NCBI RefSeq assembly: GCF_007860135.1
Contig: NZ_SJPV01000003.1
Coordinates: forward strand, 216,698-280,697
Source of the DNA: Novipirellula artificiosorum
Lineage (GTDB): Bacteria > Planctomycetota > Planctomycetia > Pirellulales > Pirellulaceae
DNA: 64,000 nt
Reading direction: 5' to 3'
The notes below the pieces were generated by a model. The model did not search any database and was not told the DNA's origin. It saw nothing but the letters and a program-made list of their open reading frames with translations. This document shows, piece after piece, positions 51,901 to 60,891 of this stretch (the stretch's first letter is position 1; every line of letters begins with the position of its first letter). The translations under genes and the position numbers were made by a program.

Positions 51901-52416
51901 ATGTTTGCCAAAATCACCCACATTTTAACGCTGATTGCGTTTGCCGTTCATGCGGTGCTGGGTTGTTGCGCTCATCATTCGCACGCTGCCGGGATCGATT
52001 GTTGTTCGAGCAAGACGAAGCAGGTGGCTGTCGATCAAGATCCGCATGCTCATGTTCATTGTGGGCATACTCATCTGCTCACGGACGCTCATGACGCCGA
52101 TGACCTTGATGGTGTAGATGTGGCGACGGATGTTGAAGGTACTGTCGAAGCGGTTTGTGCTTCGGAGTCGCCTTGCAATCACGACGATCATTGCAACGGT
52201 TCACGTTGTAGTTACGTTGCCGAAAGCTCTCGTGTCCTCAATGTTGATGCGTCAACGTTATTAGGCGAATTGTCGTTTTGTGGTGCATACTGCGTGGCGA
52301 ACGACTACACATTGATGTTGTCGCGAGTGATAGACGAACGTGTTGAATCGTCGTTCCAAACGCCATGCCTTTCTTCGTCACAGTACTGCGTTCATCTGCA
52401 ATCTTGGCAGATTTGA
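51901..52416 (+). CDS. Exported Cys/His-rich protein, 171 aa
   Basis: Signal peptide region THILTLIAFAVHAVLGCC. Then HHSHAAGIDCCSSK and PHAHVHCGHTHLLTDAHDAD: dense His and Cys ligands for metal. C-terminal part has C-S-D-S pattern with paired cysteines (ASESPCNHDDHCNGSRCSY, SFCGAYCVANDY). No known family; small Cys/His-rich exported proteins often flank Czc operons. Probably periplasmic metal buffer or sensor. Confidence 0.7.
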   Translation: MFAKITHILTLIAFAVHAVLGCCAHHSHAAGIDCCSSKTKQVAVDQDPHAHVHCGHTHLLTDAHDADDLDGVDVATDVEGTVEAVCASESPCNHDDHCNGSRCSYVAESSRVLNVDASTLLGELSFCGAYCVANDYTLMLSRVIDERVESSFQTPCLSSSQYCVHLQSWQI

Positions 52417-52697
52417 GCGACTCTCTTCTTGCTACCGCTGTAGCTTCGCAGAACGGAATTCATTCCGTTACTGCCTAGATTTACCGTCACGGAAAGTTGG
52501 AATGCATTCGTAGCGTTGGCTTTGAGCCACCGCAACCATTGCGCGGTCTTTTCTGTGGGTTCGAGCTACGGTTACAAGCTTTCATATCGGTTTGGTTTCC
52601 GCCATTCGTACTGGCGAAACCCACAAATCCTTTTAGCTGCGGCTCATTGAGCGGCGGCAACTGTCTCGCTGCACCCCCGTTTCATTGAGTAAATGTG

Positions 52698-54212
52698 ATG
52701 CGTTGGAAATTTCCAAAACTGCCTTGGCCCGCAATTCGGCTCTTCATCGGTGTGATCGCCGTCGTCGTCGCGGGTGTGACTTACAACACATGGTGGCCGC
52801 CACTGTCGAATTGGGTCGATTCGACACTGATGTCGCATCGCAGTGCACCAACCGAAGAAGAGGGGCACGGTGATGATGCGGACCATGCCGAGCCGGCACC
52901 TGTCGCTAGGGAGTCGCTTAACCTAACGGCTCAGGCAATCAAGAATCTCGGCCTAACGTCGGACTACTTGCGACCGATCGAGCTTTCGACCTACCGTCGA
53001 TCGATTACGGTGCCATCGGTCATCGTTGCAAAACCAGGCCGGTCCCAGGTTGTCGTTGCATCGCCGCTGAACGGAGTAGTGACTCACGTGCATGCGGTCA
53101 CTGGGCAAGCGGTGATGCCGGGCGAATTGCTGATGGAAGTGCGTTTGACCTACGAAGAATTGGTTGACAAGCAAACGGAGTATCTCAAGACGCTGAGCGA
53201 ATTGGAGGTTGAGAATCGCGAGATCGTTCGCTTGGAAGAGGCGACCCGTAGCGGTGCGGTTTCCGGCAAGGCGCTGTTGGAGCGTCGTTACGCCAAAGAG
53301 AAGTTGGACGCATTTTTGCGGGCACAACGTGAAGCACTTCGGATGCACGGTTTATCGGATCGCCAGATTGAGCAGATCGGCAACAACGCCAGGTTGCTGC
53401 AAGAGTTGAAAGTAGTGGTGCCTGACATCGATCGCCATGATCATGACGTCGAAGAAGACCGAGAGTTACGATTGAGCCAAGTTCCTGTGCGTCCGGTCGC
53501 GTTTGCGATGCCCGCGAGCCAAAACGCAGCACCGCCAGCAACTGTGCCGTCCGGCAGTCACGAACATCGTCCTTTGGTGGTTGAGGATCTGCGAGTACAC
53601 AAGGGCCAAGCGGTGGTTGCGGGCGACAAGCTCTGCTCGCTTTCTGACTACAGCGAATTATTTATCGAGGGCAAGGCGTTTGAGAACGATATCGCAGCGA
53701 TCAATGAAGCTGTCAAACGCGGCTGGCCGATTGATGCGGTGTTCAACAACGCCACGGGAACGGAAGTGGTTGGCGGGTTGAAACTAGCGTTTGTTGCTAA
53801 CGCGATTGATCCAAGTTCTCGCACGCTATCGGTGTTCGTTGAGTTGCCGAATGAAATTATCCGTGATGAGACGACGGCCCAGGGGCAACGCTATCTCGAT
53901 TGGAAATATCGATTAGGTCAACGGCTTGAATTGCAAATACCAGTTGAACAGTGGGAGAACGAGATTGTGGTTCCAGTTGATGCCGTTGTGAAAGACGGAG
54001 CGGACTGGTTTGTGTTCCAGCAAAACGGCAATCGGTTCGATCGCATTGCTGTCCATGTCAAGCATCGCGACCAGAACTCCGCAGTGATCGCCAATGATGG
54101 ATCGGTCTATCCTGGCGACGTGATCGCACTGAAATCCGCACATCAGATGCAGATGGCCGTGAAGAACAAGTCCGGAGGCGGTGCTGATCCCCACGCGGGG
54201 CACAACCATTGA
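52698..54212 (+). CDS. czcB: CzcB-like RND periplasmic adaptor (membrane fusion protein)
   Basis: 504 aa from ATG 52698. One N-terminal membrane helix (LFIGVIAVVVAGVTYNTWWP). Then HlyD-type barrel segments: RSITVPSVIVAKPGRSQVVV, ASPLNGVVTHVHAVTGQAVM and, later, GQAVVAGDKLCSLSDYSELF. A central coiled coil includes ELVDKQTEYLKTLSELE. A His-rich tail (GGGADPHAGHNH) and an HD-rich insert (ESGADDADHAEP-like region 50-60) are typical of metal-efflux adaptors. Sits 67 bases before the czcA gene. Links CzcA to the outer-membrane CzcC. Confidence 0.9.
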   Translation: MRWKFPKLPWPAIRLFIGVIAVVVAGVTYNTWWPPLSNWVDSTLMSHRSAPTEEEGHGDDADHAEPAPVARESLNLTAQAIKNLGLTSDYLRPIELSTYRRSITVPSVIVAKPGRSQVVVASPLNGVVTHVHAVTGQAVMPGELLMEVRLTYEELVDKQTEYLKTLSELEVENREIVRLEEATRSGAVSGKALLERRYAKEKLDAFLRAQREALRMHGLSDRQIEQIGNNARLLQELKVVVPDIDRHDHDVEEDRELRLSQVPVRPVAFAMPASQNAAPPATVPSGSHEHRPLVVEDLRVHKGQAVVAGDKLCSLSDYSELFIEGKAFENDIAAINEAVKRGWPIDAVFNNATGTEVVGGLKLAFVANAIDPSSRTLSVFVELPNEIIRDETTAQGQRYLDWKYRLGQRLELQIPVEQWENEIVVPVDAVVKDGADWFVFQQNGNRFDRIAVHVKHRDQNSAVIANDGSVYPGDVIALKSAHQMQMAVKNKSGGGADPHAGHNH

Positions 54213-54279
54213 TGATCGCATCCCGCAAGACTGCCAGCCATAAAGATACCCAATAACAATCTCCAATCAATTATCTCCA

Positions 54280-57200
54280 ATGCTAAACGCTGTTATTCGC
54301 TTCGCACTTCGCCAACGTCTGCTTGTCATCGCAATCGCTCTATTCCTTATTGGGTATGGAACTTGGCAAACGATGGTTATGCCAATCGATGTCTTTCCAG
54401 ACTTGAATCGCCCACGAGTGGTCATCATGACCGAAGCACCAGGGCTTGCACCGGAGGAAGTGGAGTCGCTGATTACGTTTCCGATCGAAACGACGATGAA
54501 CGGGGCGAATGGCGTCGAAGCGGTTCGCAGTTCATCCGGCGTGGGAATCTCAGTTATCTATGTCGAGTTTGCTTATGGAACCGATGTCTACACCGACCGG
54601 CAAATTGTTGCCGAACGAATGCAGATGATCCAAGATCGGCTGCCCGCCGGAATCGCTCCACAACTGGCCCCCGTCTCGTCAATCATGGGCCAGATCTTGA
54701 TGCTTGGGATGTGGAGTGACGATCCGAATGTAGACACGATGGAACTAAGAACCACCGCCGATTGGGTCGTTCGGCAACGCTTGCTCACGATTCCCGGTGT
54801 CTCGCAAGTCTTCACGATGGGTGGCCAGCGTAAACAGTTCCAAGTGCTTGTTGATCCTGACGCGATGTTGCGGCTCGGGGTAACTCTGCAAGAAATCGAA
54901 GCGGCGGTCGCGAGTAGTAACGAAAACGGCACCGGCGGCTACCTAGACCAACAAGGCCCAAGTGAACTACTAGTCCGATCGCTCGGACGGATCAAAACGA
55001 TCGAGGACTTGAAGAAAGTCCCCGTCAAAATTCGAGACCGTCGCCCAGTTTTACTATCCCAAGTCGCAGCCGTCGTCGAAGGAGCACAAGTCAAACGAGG
55101 CGACAGCTCCGCCTTCGTTAGGATTGAAGATTTGAGATTGCAGAATGCAGATTTGGAAAGCTCCGATTCACAATCTCCAATCGGCGATCAGCAATCCCCA
55201 GCCGCCAATTGGTCCGGTGGTCCTGCGGTCGTGCTTACGATCAACAAGCAACCCGGTGCGGATACACGAGAGGTCACGAACGAGGTGATGAAGGCGATCG
55301 AGGAACTCAAGCCGACGCTTCCCCATGGAACACAATTGTCGACGGTCTATTCGCAAAAAGCGTTTATTGATCGTGCGATCGAGAACGTTATCGAAGCACT
55401 CCGTGACGGCGGAATTCTGGTCGTCATTGTTCTGTTCCTCTTCCTGCTCAACCTGCGCACCACGTTCATCACACTCACTGCCATCCCGCTGTCACTGATG
55501 ATGACATCGATCGTTTTCGCGATCTTCGGCTTGTCGATCAACACCATGACACTGGGCGGCATCGCAGTCGCAATGGGCGAACTGGTGGACGATGCGATTG
55601 TCGATGTGGAGAATATCTTCAGAAGACTGAAAGAAAACCGCGCCGCCGGGTCTCCGCTTAATCCCCTGCTGGTCGTGTTCCGGGCCAGTACCGAGGTTCG
55701 TCGGTCGATCGTATTTGGCACGATGATCGTGATCCTAGTGTTCATTCCGCTGTTCGCCCTTGGCGGCATGGAAGGAAAACTGTTCGCACCACTAGGTGTT
55801 GCCTATATCGTCTCGATTTTGTCGTCTCTTATCGTGTCGTTAACCGTCACACCGGTGTTGTCTTATTGGCTATTGGGGCTCAGCAAAGGCACCGAACATG
55901 ACAAAGATGGATTTGTTCTGCGAGGTCTCAAATGGGTGGCCGACAAAGTCATTCGATTCAGCTTAGCGTTTCCGCGTTTCAATTTGCTGGTCACACTGTT
56001 GATGGTTGCGATTGCAGGCATATTCGCATCGCGATTGGAGAAAGACTTTCTGCCACCCTTCAATGAAGGAACGATCCAGTTGAACGTGGTCCTGCCTCCT
56101 GGAACGTCACTCGCAGCATCAAACGCGATCGGCAAGACGGTCGAGGATGCACTGATGCAGATCGACGATGTGCAGCGGTTTGCTCGGAGGACGGGGCGAG
56201 CGGAGTTGGACGAACATGCCGAAGGCGTGAACATGTCAGAAATGCTGATTGAAATGGACCCGAACTCGCCAAGGTCGCGTGAAGAGCAATTGACAGAGAT
56301 TCGCGAGTCAATGGAGGACATTCCCGGTATCGTGACTGCGGTCGAACAACCAATCGCTCACCTGATCTCGCACATGATTTCCGGCGTCAAAGCACAAGTC
56401 GGTATCAAAATCTATGGTGACGACTTGGACCTGCTGCGCCAGAAAGCAGAAATCATTAAGGCGGAAATGGAATTGGTCCCCGGCGTGACCGATGCGTTAG
56501 TAGAACCGCAAGTGATCATCCCACAATTGCGCATCGAGCTCGACCGCGATCGGCTACTGGAGTACGGACTGACGACGGCTCAAGTGAACGAGTACATTCA
56601 AACCGCCATGAACGGAAAGGTCGTTTCCGAAGTGCTTGATGGAATGCGCACCTTCGATTTATTGGTTCGCATGAAAGAGAATTATCGCGAAGACCTTGAT
56701 GAACTAAAGCGGTTGTCGGTCCAGGTTCCCGAAGGCGGAATGGTGCCGCTGACGAGTCTGGCGAAGATCTATGAATCGGGTGGTCCCAACGTCGTCAATC
56801 GTGAGAACGTGCGACGGCGTGTAGTGATCCAGTGCAATGTGTCAGAGCGAGGTGTTGTCGATGTGGTCACTGACATCCAGAAGATGATTAAGCCGATCGT
56901 CGCGACTTTGCCAACCGGATATTTTGTCGAGTATGGAGGCCAATTTCAAAGCCAAAAAACAGCCAGTCGGATTATCTCGATACTGTTCGCCATGTCGATG
57001 ATTGGCGTGTTCATGGTCCTCTACACTCTGTTTCGTTCAATCAACTTAGCATTCCAAGTGATGGCGGCGTTACCGATGGCGTTCATTGGCTCGGTAGCCG
57101 CATTGGTATTGACCGGCCAGACATTGACGATTGCAGCGATGGTTGGCTTCATTTCATTGGCCGGCATCGCGTCTCGAAACGGCATTCTGTTGTTACAACA

Positions 57201-57516
57201 CTATTTGCATTTGGTTGAGCACGAAGGTGAACAATTCACGACTTCGATGATCATTCGTGCTGGGCTAGAGCGACTTGCGCCTGTGTTAATGACAGCGTTG
57301 ACGTCCGGCATCGGTCTAGTTCCGTTAGTCATGTCCGCTGGCGAAGCGGGCAAGGAAATCCTGTACCCAGTGGCGACAGTGATTTTGGGTGGCCTGATTA
57401 GTTCAACGATGTTGGACTTCTTTGTTCATCCTGCGCTGTTCTGGCTATTTGGAATGAAGTCGGCGGCGAGCGTTGTGAGCGAGTCGTCCAGTGAAATCGA
57501 GTTAGAAGAAGTTTAG
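54280..57516 (+). CDS. czcA: CzcA-like heavy-metal RND efflux pump, 1078 aa
   Basis: Complete length for HME-RND. N-terminal hydrophobic helix with RQRLLVIAIALFLIGYGTWQ. Typical HME motifs: MPIDVFPDLNRPRVVIMTEA, GLAPEEVESLITFPIETTMN, DDAIVDVENIFRRL in helix 4 (the proton-relay acid), and SLAGIASRNGILLLQHY. Residues about 285-310 hold an insert (LRLQNADLESSDSQSPIGDQ) that looks like repeat-derived DNA read in frame. With CzcB and CzcC it would export divalent cations. The fragment at 43108-43560 is a relic of a close copy. Confidence 0.94.
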   Translation: MLNAVIRFALRQRLLVIAIALFLIGYGTWQTMVMPIDVFPDLNRPRVVIMTEAPGLAPEEVESLITFPIETTMNGANGVEAVRSSSGVGISVIYVEFAYGTDVYTDRQIVAERMQMIQDRLPAGIAPQLAPVSSIMGQILMLGMWSDDPNVDTMELRTTADWVVRQRLLTIPGVSQVFTMGGQRKQFQVLVDPDAMLRLGVTLQEIEAAVASSNENGTGGYLDQQGPSELLVRSLGRIKTIEDLKKVPVKIRDRRPVLLSQVAAVVEGAQVKRGDSSAFVRIEDLRLQNADLESSDSQSPIGDQQSPAANWSGGPAVVLTINKQPGADTREVTNEVMKAIEELKPTLPHGTQLSTVYSQKAFIDRAIENVIEALRDGGILVVIVLFLFLLNLRTTFITLTAIPLSLMMTSIVFAIFGLSINTMTLGGIAVAMGELVDDAIVDVENIFRRLKENRAAGSPLNPLLVVFRASTEVRRSIVFGTMIVILVFIPLFALGGMEGKLFAPLGVAYIVSILSSLIVSLTVTPVLSYWLLGLSKGTEHDKDGFVLRGLKWVADKVIRFSLAFPRFNLLVTLLMVAIAGIFASRLEKDFLPPFNEGTIQLNVVLPPGTSLAASNAIGKTVEDALMQIDDVQRFARRTGRAELDEHAEGVNMSEMLIEMDPNSPRSREEQLTEIRESMEDIPGIVTAVEQPIAHLISHMISGVKAQVGIKIYGDDLDLLRQKAEIIKAEMELVPGVTDALVEPQVIIPQLRIELDRDRLLEYGLTTAQVNEYIQTAMNGKVVSEVLDGMRTFDLLVRMKENYREDLDELKRLSVQVPEGGMVPLTSLAKIYESGGPNVVNRENVRRRVVIQCNVSERGVVDVVTDIQKMIKPIVATLPTGYFVEYGGQFQSQKTASRIISILFAMSMIGVFMVLYTLFRSINLAFQVMAALPMAFIGSVAALVLTGQTLTIAAMVGFISLAGIASRNGILLLQHYLHLVEHEGEQFTTSMIIRAGLERLAPVLMTALTSGIGLVPLVMSAGEAGKEILYPVATVILGGLISSTMLDFFVHPALFWLFGMKSAASVVSESSSEIELEEV

Positions 57517-57542
57517 TTTTCCTTTCCCTTTGGAGAAGAAGT

Positions 57543-58238
57543 ATGAAGAAGATAGTAAAACGTTTTGCGGCTATTTTGGTGTGTGGTGCAATGGCGACCG
57601 TTGGTGGTCAAGCCTTTGGCCAAGCACATGACCACGATCATGCGGATGGTGATCATGCGGGCCACGATCATGCAGGCCACGATCATGATGAACATGGTGA
57701 CCACGACCACGGTGGCGAGTCACTCGCCTATTACTTGCCCGAGTGGAAGGCGATGCACTTTGATGATGCAAACAAAGCAGCTCAACATGCAGCGACGGTT
57801 AAGAAAATGGGCTGCGAGGTCAAGCAAGGCTCTCACGCGGGACATAGTGATGTGAGTTATCGCTGTGCCCAGTGGAAAACACTTGCGGTGAAAGATCACA
57901 AGATGGCGGAGCAGTGGTCAGGTTGGTTAAAGGCATCCGGCTTTGACGTTTCTCATTCGCACGCGGACCCCACTTTCGCGGAAGGCCCCGAAGCGGTCGA
58001 GTTCCGTATGGTGAAGTGGAAGCAGTTGCACGGTAACGGATCGGCTGAAGAGGCTCAGATGTTGGACCAGCTTAAGAAGATTGGTGTTGAGGTTGTCGTC
58101 GAGAATCACGGTAACCACAGCGACATTCGCTTTCGCGCACCAACATGGCGAGACATCCACGTCGCCGATCACAATACCGCCGATCAGTGGATGGGTTGGC
58201 TGAAGCAGAATGGCTTTGAAACCCAACACGAGCACTAA
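57543..58238 (+). CDS. His-rich exported protein with internal duplication, 231 aa
   Basis: Signal peptide RFAAILVCGAMATVGGQAFG, then an exceptionally His-rich stretch (HADGDHAGHDHAGHDHDEHG). Two homologous 70-residue units follow: residues about 66-140 (EWKAMHFDDANKAAQHAATV ... YRCAQWKTLAVKDHKMAEQW) and about 155-230 (KWKQLHGNGSAEEAQMLDQL ... FRAPTWRDIHVADHNTADQW), ending QHEH. The fold is unknown. Probably periplasmic metal-binding. TTTGGAGAAGAAGT precedes the ATG. Confidence 0.8.
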   Translation: MKKIVKRFAAILVCGAMATVGGQAFGQAHDHDHADGDHAGHDHAGHDHDEHGDHDHGGESLAYYLPEWKAMHFDDANKAAQHAATVKKMGCEVKQGSHAGHSDVSYRCAQWKTLAVKDHKMAEQWSGWLKASGFDVSHSHADPTFAEGPEAVEFRMVKWKQLHGNGSAEEAQMLDQLKKIGVEVVVENHGNHSDIRFRAPTWRDIHVADHNTADQWMGWLKQNGFETQHEH

Positions 58239-58317
58239 GGAATTGATGACTGTAGATTGCAAATTGGAGATTGCCCAACTCCCAGACTCCCAACTTTTTT
58301 TACAAAGAGAAAAACAA

Positions 58318-58848
58318 ATGCGTTCCTATCACTACACTCTCTTCGCTGCTGTAATCACGGTCTTCGTGTCAGGTTGCGGTGACAAGACATCCGAAACGAC
58401 GTCTGCTGGCACGGACGATTCATCAATCACGATGGACGCTCCTCCGCCAACAACGGTCGACGTTCACGTTCACCCAACCGAAGGCCCACATCATGGCTCT
58501 TTGATCGAACTTGGTAACGAGGAATACCACGCAGAACTCGTTCACGATGATAAATCCGTAACGATTTATATTTTGAACGGCCCCGCAACCGAAGCAGTGC
58601 CAATCGATGCGAAGGAAGTCACAATCAACCTGTTGGACGATGGAACCCCCGAGCAATTCAAGCTCGCGGCGTCTGCTGACGCCGGTGACCCCAGTGGCAA
58701 ATCGTCTCGCTTCACGATTTTGGACGCTGAGTTGGTCGGACATATCGACGATGAATCGGCGGCACCGAAACTGATGGTGACAATCAACGGCACGCCCTAT
58801 CGTGGCGAATTGGCGCACGATCATGATCACGCCGGTCACGATCACTAG
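58318..58848 (+). CDS. His-rich lipoprotein, Czc-associated (third paralogue), 176 aa
   Basis: Lipobox FVSGCGDK (Cys about 19). Then VDVHVHPTEGPHHGSLIELG, YILNGPATEAVPIDAKEVTI, DAGDPSGKSSRFTI and a HDHDHAGHDH tail. Same order of motifs as 43655-44188. The intergenic run just upstream (58247-58310) contains GATTGCAAATTGGAGATTG and CAACTCCCAGACTCCC repeat-like DNA. Likely a periplasmic or outer-membrane metal-binding lipoprotein acting with the Czc complex. Confidence 0.78.
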   Translation: MRSYHYTLFAAVITVFVSGCGDKTSETTSAGTDDSSITMDAPPPTTVDVHVHPTEGPHHGSLIELGNEEYHAELVHDDKSVTIYILNGPATEAVPIDAKEVTINLLDDGTPEQFKLAASADAGDPSGKSSRFTILDAELVGHIDDESAAPKLMVTINGTPYRGELAHDHDHAGHDH

Positions 58849-59076
58849 CATAGGCTCATCTTGTAGCGGAAAAACGCCAAGCGTTTCGGCCTGGTAACAA
58901 TAGTCATGGCGGCTTTTGCCATGATTACCTTACGGTGGATCGAAATTCGATCCGCGATAGTCTCCCTTCGCTTGTTGCGCATCGTAGCGAGCGGCGAGGT
59001 CTCCGGGTGCGTCGCCCACCGCGCAATTGCCGGAGGTTGCTTTTCATATTTCTTGCAAGTTTCAGGAAATTCTGTC

Positions 59077-59838
59077 ATGCCTTTGATTGAAGAATTTGAA
59101 CGCTCCGGTGCTTCGCTGTTTCGATGGCGAAGTTATCTGCCATTCGTGTTCCTACCATTAGTCGTGGTCGCAGCAATCCGTTATCCGGCGATTGAAACGA
59201 ATCCGAGTTTACATTTCGCCTGGGGAATGATCAGCCTCTGCTTTTCCTTACTAGGTTTGTTCGTCCGATGCCATACCGTGGGACATGCGGGGCAGGGAAC
59301 GTCGGGACGGAATACCAAAGAGCAAATTGCTGAGACACTCAATACATCAGGCTTCTACTCGGTGCTGCGTCATCCTTTGTACCTAGGCAACTTTTTGATC
59401 GCTTTCGGGATCGTCTTGCATTCGTGTTCCCCTTGGCTCGTTGCATTGTTCATCGCATTATTTGCGTTGTACTACGAGCGAATCATGTTTGCGGAAGAAG
59501 CGTTCCTGAGGAGGAAGTTCGGGCCGGATTTTGTTCGCTGGGCAGCGAAGACGCCCGCCGTCCTGCCTCGGCTTAGACGATGGCGGAAAGCCGAACTACT
59601 GATGAATTGGCCCAAGGTCATTCGTGCTGAATCGACCGCATTCGCTGTCATCGCGATTGCGTTTCCTGGTTTGGAATTCTTGATGCACCGGATGCAAGAG
59701 GGCACGATTGCTGTTGAAATGGCGTGGTATTACATCTTGGCAACGGGTGTTGCTCTCTACTTCGTTGCGAGGATCATGAAACGAAACTTCCGACGTTGGG
59801 CAAGGTATGAAGCAATCTTGTTAAAGGCAGCGAAATGA
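59077..59838 (+). CDS. Isoprenylcysteine-methyltransferase/PEMT-like membrane protein
   Basis: 253 aa from ATG 59077, preceded by CAGGAAATTCTGTC (good ribosome site). Several hydrophobic segments. Diagnostic motif LRHPLYLGNFLIAFGIVLHS (H-P-x-Y-x-G) and, further on, FAEEAFLRRKFG...YERIMF in the SAM-binding end. This matches the methyltransferase family of isoprenylcysteine carboxyl methyltransferases and phospholipid methyltransferases. Substrate unknown. Its place in the metal island may be incidental. Confidence 0.78.
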   Translation: MPLIEEFERSGASLFRWRSYLPFVFLPLVVVAAIRYPAIETNPSLHFAWGMISLCFSLLGLFVRCHTVGHAGQGTSGRNTKEQIAETLNTSGFYSVLRHPLYLGNFLIAFGIVLHSCSPWLVALFIALFALYYERIMFAEEAFLRRKFGPDFVRWAAKTPAVLPRLRRWRKAELLMNWPKVIRAESTAFAVIAIAFPGLEFLMHRMQEGTIAVEMAWYYILATGVALYFVARIMKRNFRRWARYEAILLKAAK

Positions 59839-59860
59839 TGCTTTCACGGCTGGAACAGTT

Positions 59861-60070
59861 GTGAACGAAAACACGATCGAACAGCGACTGATAAAGACCC
59901 TCGTACGGTTTGGCTTTCCACACCTGCAGGTCGCCGTCGATTCGCAGGGTGTCGCCGAACTAATTGGTTCTGTCGCAACGTCCGACGATCGTGCGTTCGT
60001 CGCGTCGATAGCCTCGACGACGCCAGGCGTCACCAGCGTCAAGAACCAACTCAGGGTTGCCAAACCCTAA
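59861..60070 (+). CDS. BON-domain protein, 69 aa
   Basis: GTG start. One BON-like domain: TIEQRLIKTLVRFGFPHLQV, VDSQGVAELIGSVATSDDRA, TTPGVTSVKNQLRV. BON domains usually associate with membranes or lipids in the periplasm. No signal peptide is visible, so cytoplasmic or membrane-peripheral. Follows the methyltransferase gene by 22 bases. Confidence 0.7.
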   Translation: MNENTIEQRLIKTLVRFGFPHLQVAVDSQGVAELIGSVATSDDRAFVASIASTTPGVTSVKNQLRVAKP

Positions 60071-60077
60071 AGAATAA

Positions 60078-60107
60078 ATGGCTCCGCGAGCGAACTCGCG
60101 GAGCCAT
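60078..60107 (-). terminator. Perfect hairpin terminator
   Basis: Thirteen-base stem ATGGCTCCGCGAG / CTCGCGGAGCCAT around CGAA. On the minus strand it is followed by TTTATTCTTT, so it terminates the 60142-60504 gene. On the plus strand the stem lies just after the BON gene and may stop that transcript too. Confidence 0.75.
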
Positions 60108-60141
60108 TGTGAACCGATTTACGCCATCGTTTTTACAAGAA

Positions 60142-60504
60142 CTAGTGGTGGCCACCAATACCGAGGTGCAAGCGTCCGACATCAAGGTGCAGTCCACCGC
60201 CGTGTCCGTAATTTCCGCCGTGACCATACGAACCACGATTCTGAATATACCCACCGCGATAACTCGGTTGGTAACCGTACCCCGAACCATAGACCGCGCC
60301 GCCATAATGCGATCCGTGTCCGTAGTTCGGTCTGTAGGCATGAGCATTGCCGTGCCCGTAGCCTCCATGCCCGAAATTGTTGTAAGCACTGCCATGGTTT
60401 CCACCGTGATGCCCACCGTAGTGGTCATAAGCGGAAGCTTGAGTGTTGAAGCTGAAGAGGGTTATTCCGGCAGCAATCGCAGCAATAGCGAAAAGACGTT
60501 TCAT
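60142..60504 (-). CDS. Exported His/Gly/Tyr-rich protein, 120 aa
   Basis: Start set at ATG 60504 (MKRLFAIAAIAAGITLFSFN with cleavage near ASA); an in-frame extension upstream has no signal. The rest is low-complexity: DHYGGHHGGNHGSAYNNFGH, then repeats of Y-G-H-G and H-G-G. No family. Probably a periplasmic or surface metal-binding peptide, and its terminator is shared with the BON gene. Confidence 0.7.
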   Translation of the reverse strand: MKRLFAIAAIAAGITLFSFNTQASAYDHYGGHHGGNHGSAYNNFGHGGYGHGNAHAYRPNYGHGSHYGGAVYGSGYGYQPSYRGGYIQNRGSYGHGGNYGHGGGLHLDVGRLHLGIGGHH

Positions 60505-60891
60505 GTTCAGTATCCATTGGGAGGTGAAAGTATCAGCAGTAAGGTCTGCCAATACCTGCTTGAGATGCATCCACCGTGCCAGAACGCCAATCCCCCAAAA
60601 ATACGGGGTTTCAGAACGAATCAGTGTCGTCACACTGACTCAGCTGTTTCACGATTGAGACAACGCGGCGACCCTTGAAACCCGTCAATCAAGTCATTGC
60701 AAAACAAGTGCAACAATCGGTTAAGCGAGGGGGAGATCTGTTACATCAAAGCAATGAGCACGCGATTTGCGGACTTGATGACTATGAACGAGTTCGCGAG
60801 CGATCCGACTCCAAAAACAAATTGTTGATGCTGGTGCAATCGAATCAAAGAAAGTAGTTAGTCATGATCGGAAATAACGAGAAGGAAAGCA
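60505..60891 (+). other. Intergenic region, 387 bases
   Basis: Divergent between the His-rich gene and the P-type ATPase. A 60-codon plus-strand frame (60675-60857) is unsupported. No clear metal-regulator operator recognised. AAGGAAAGCA before 60892 is the ATPase ribosome site. Confidence 0.4.

Noticed and set aside
60675-60857. 60-codon plus-strand frame upstream of the P-type ATPase
   Set aside because: TTG start, no recognised domain, and composition is not distinctive.
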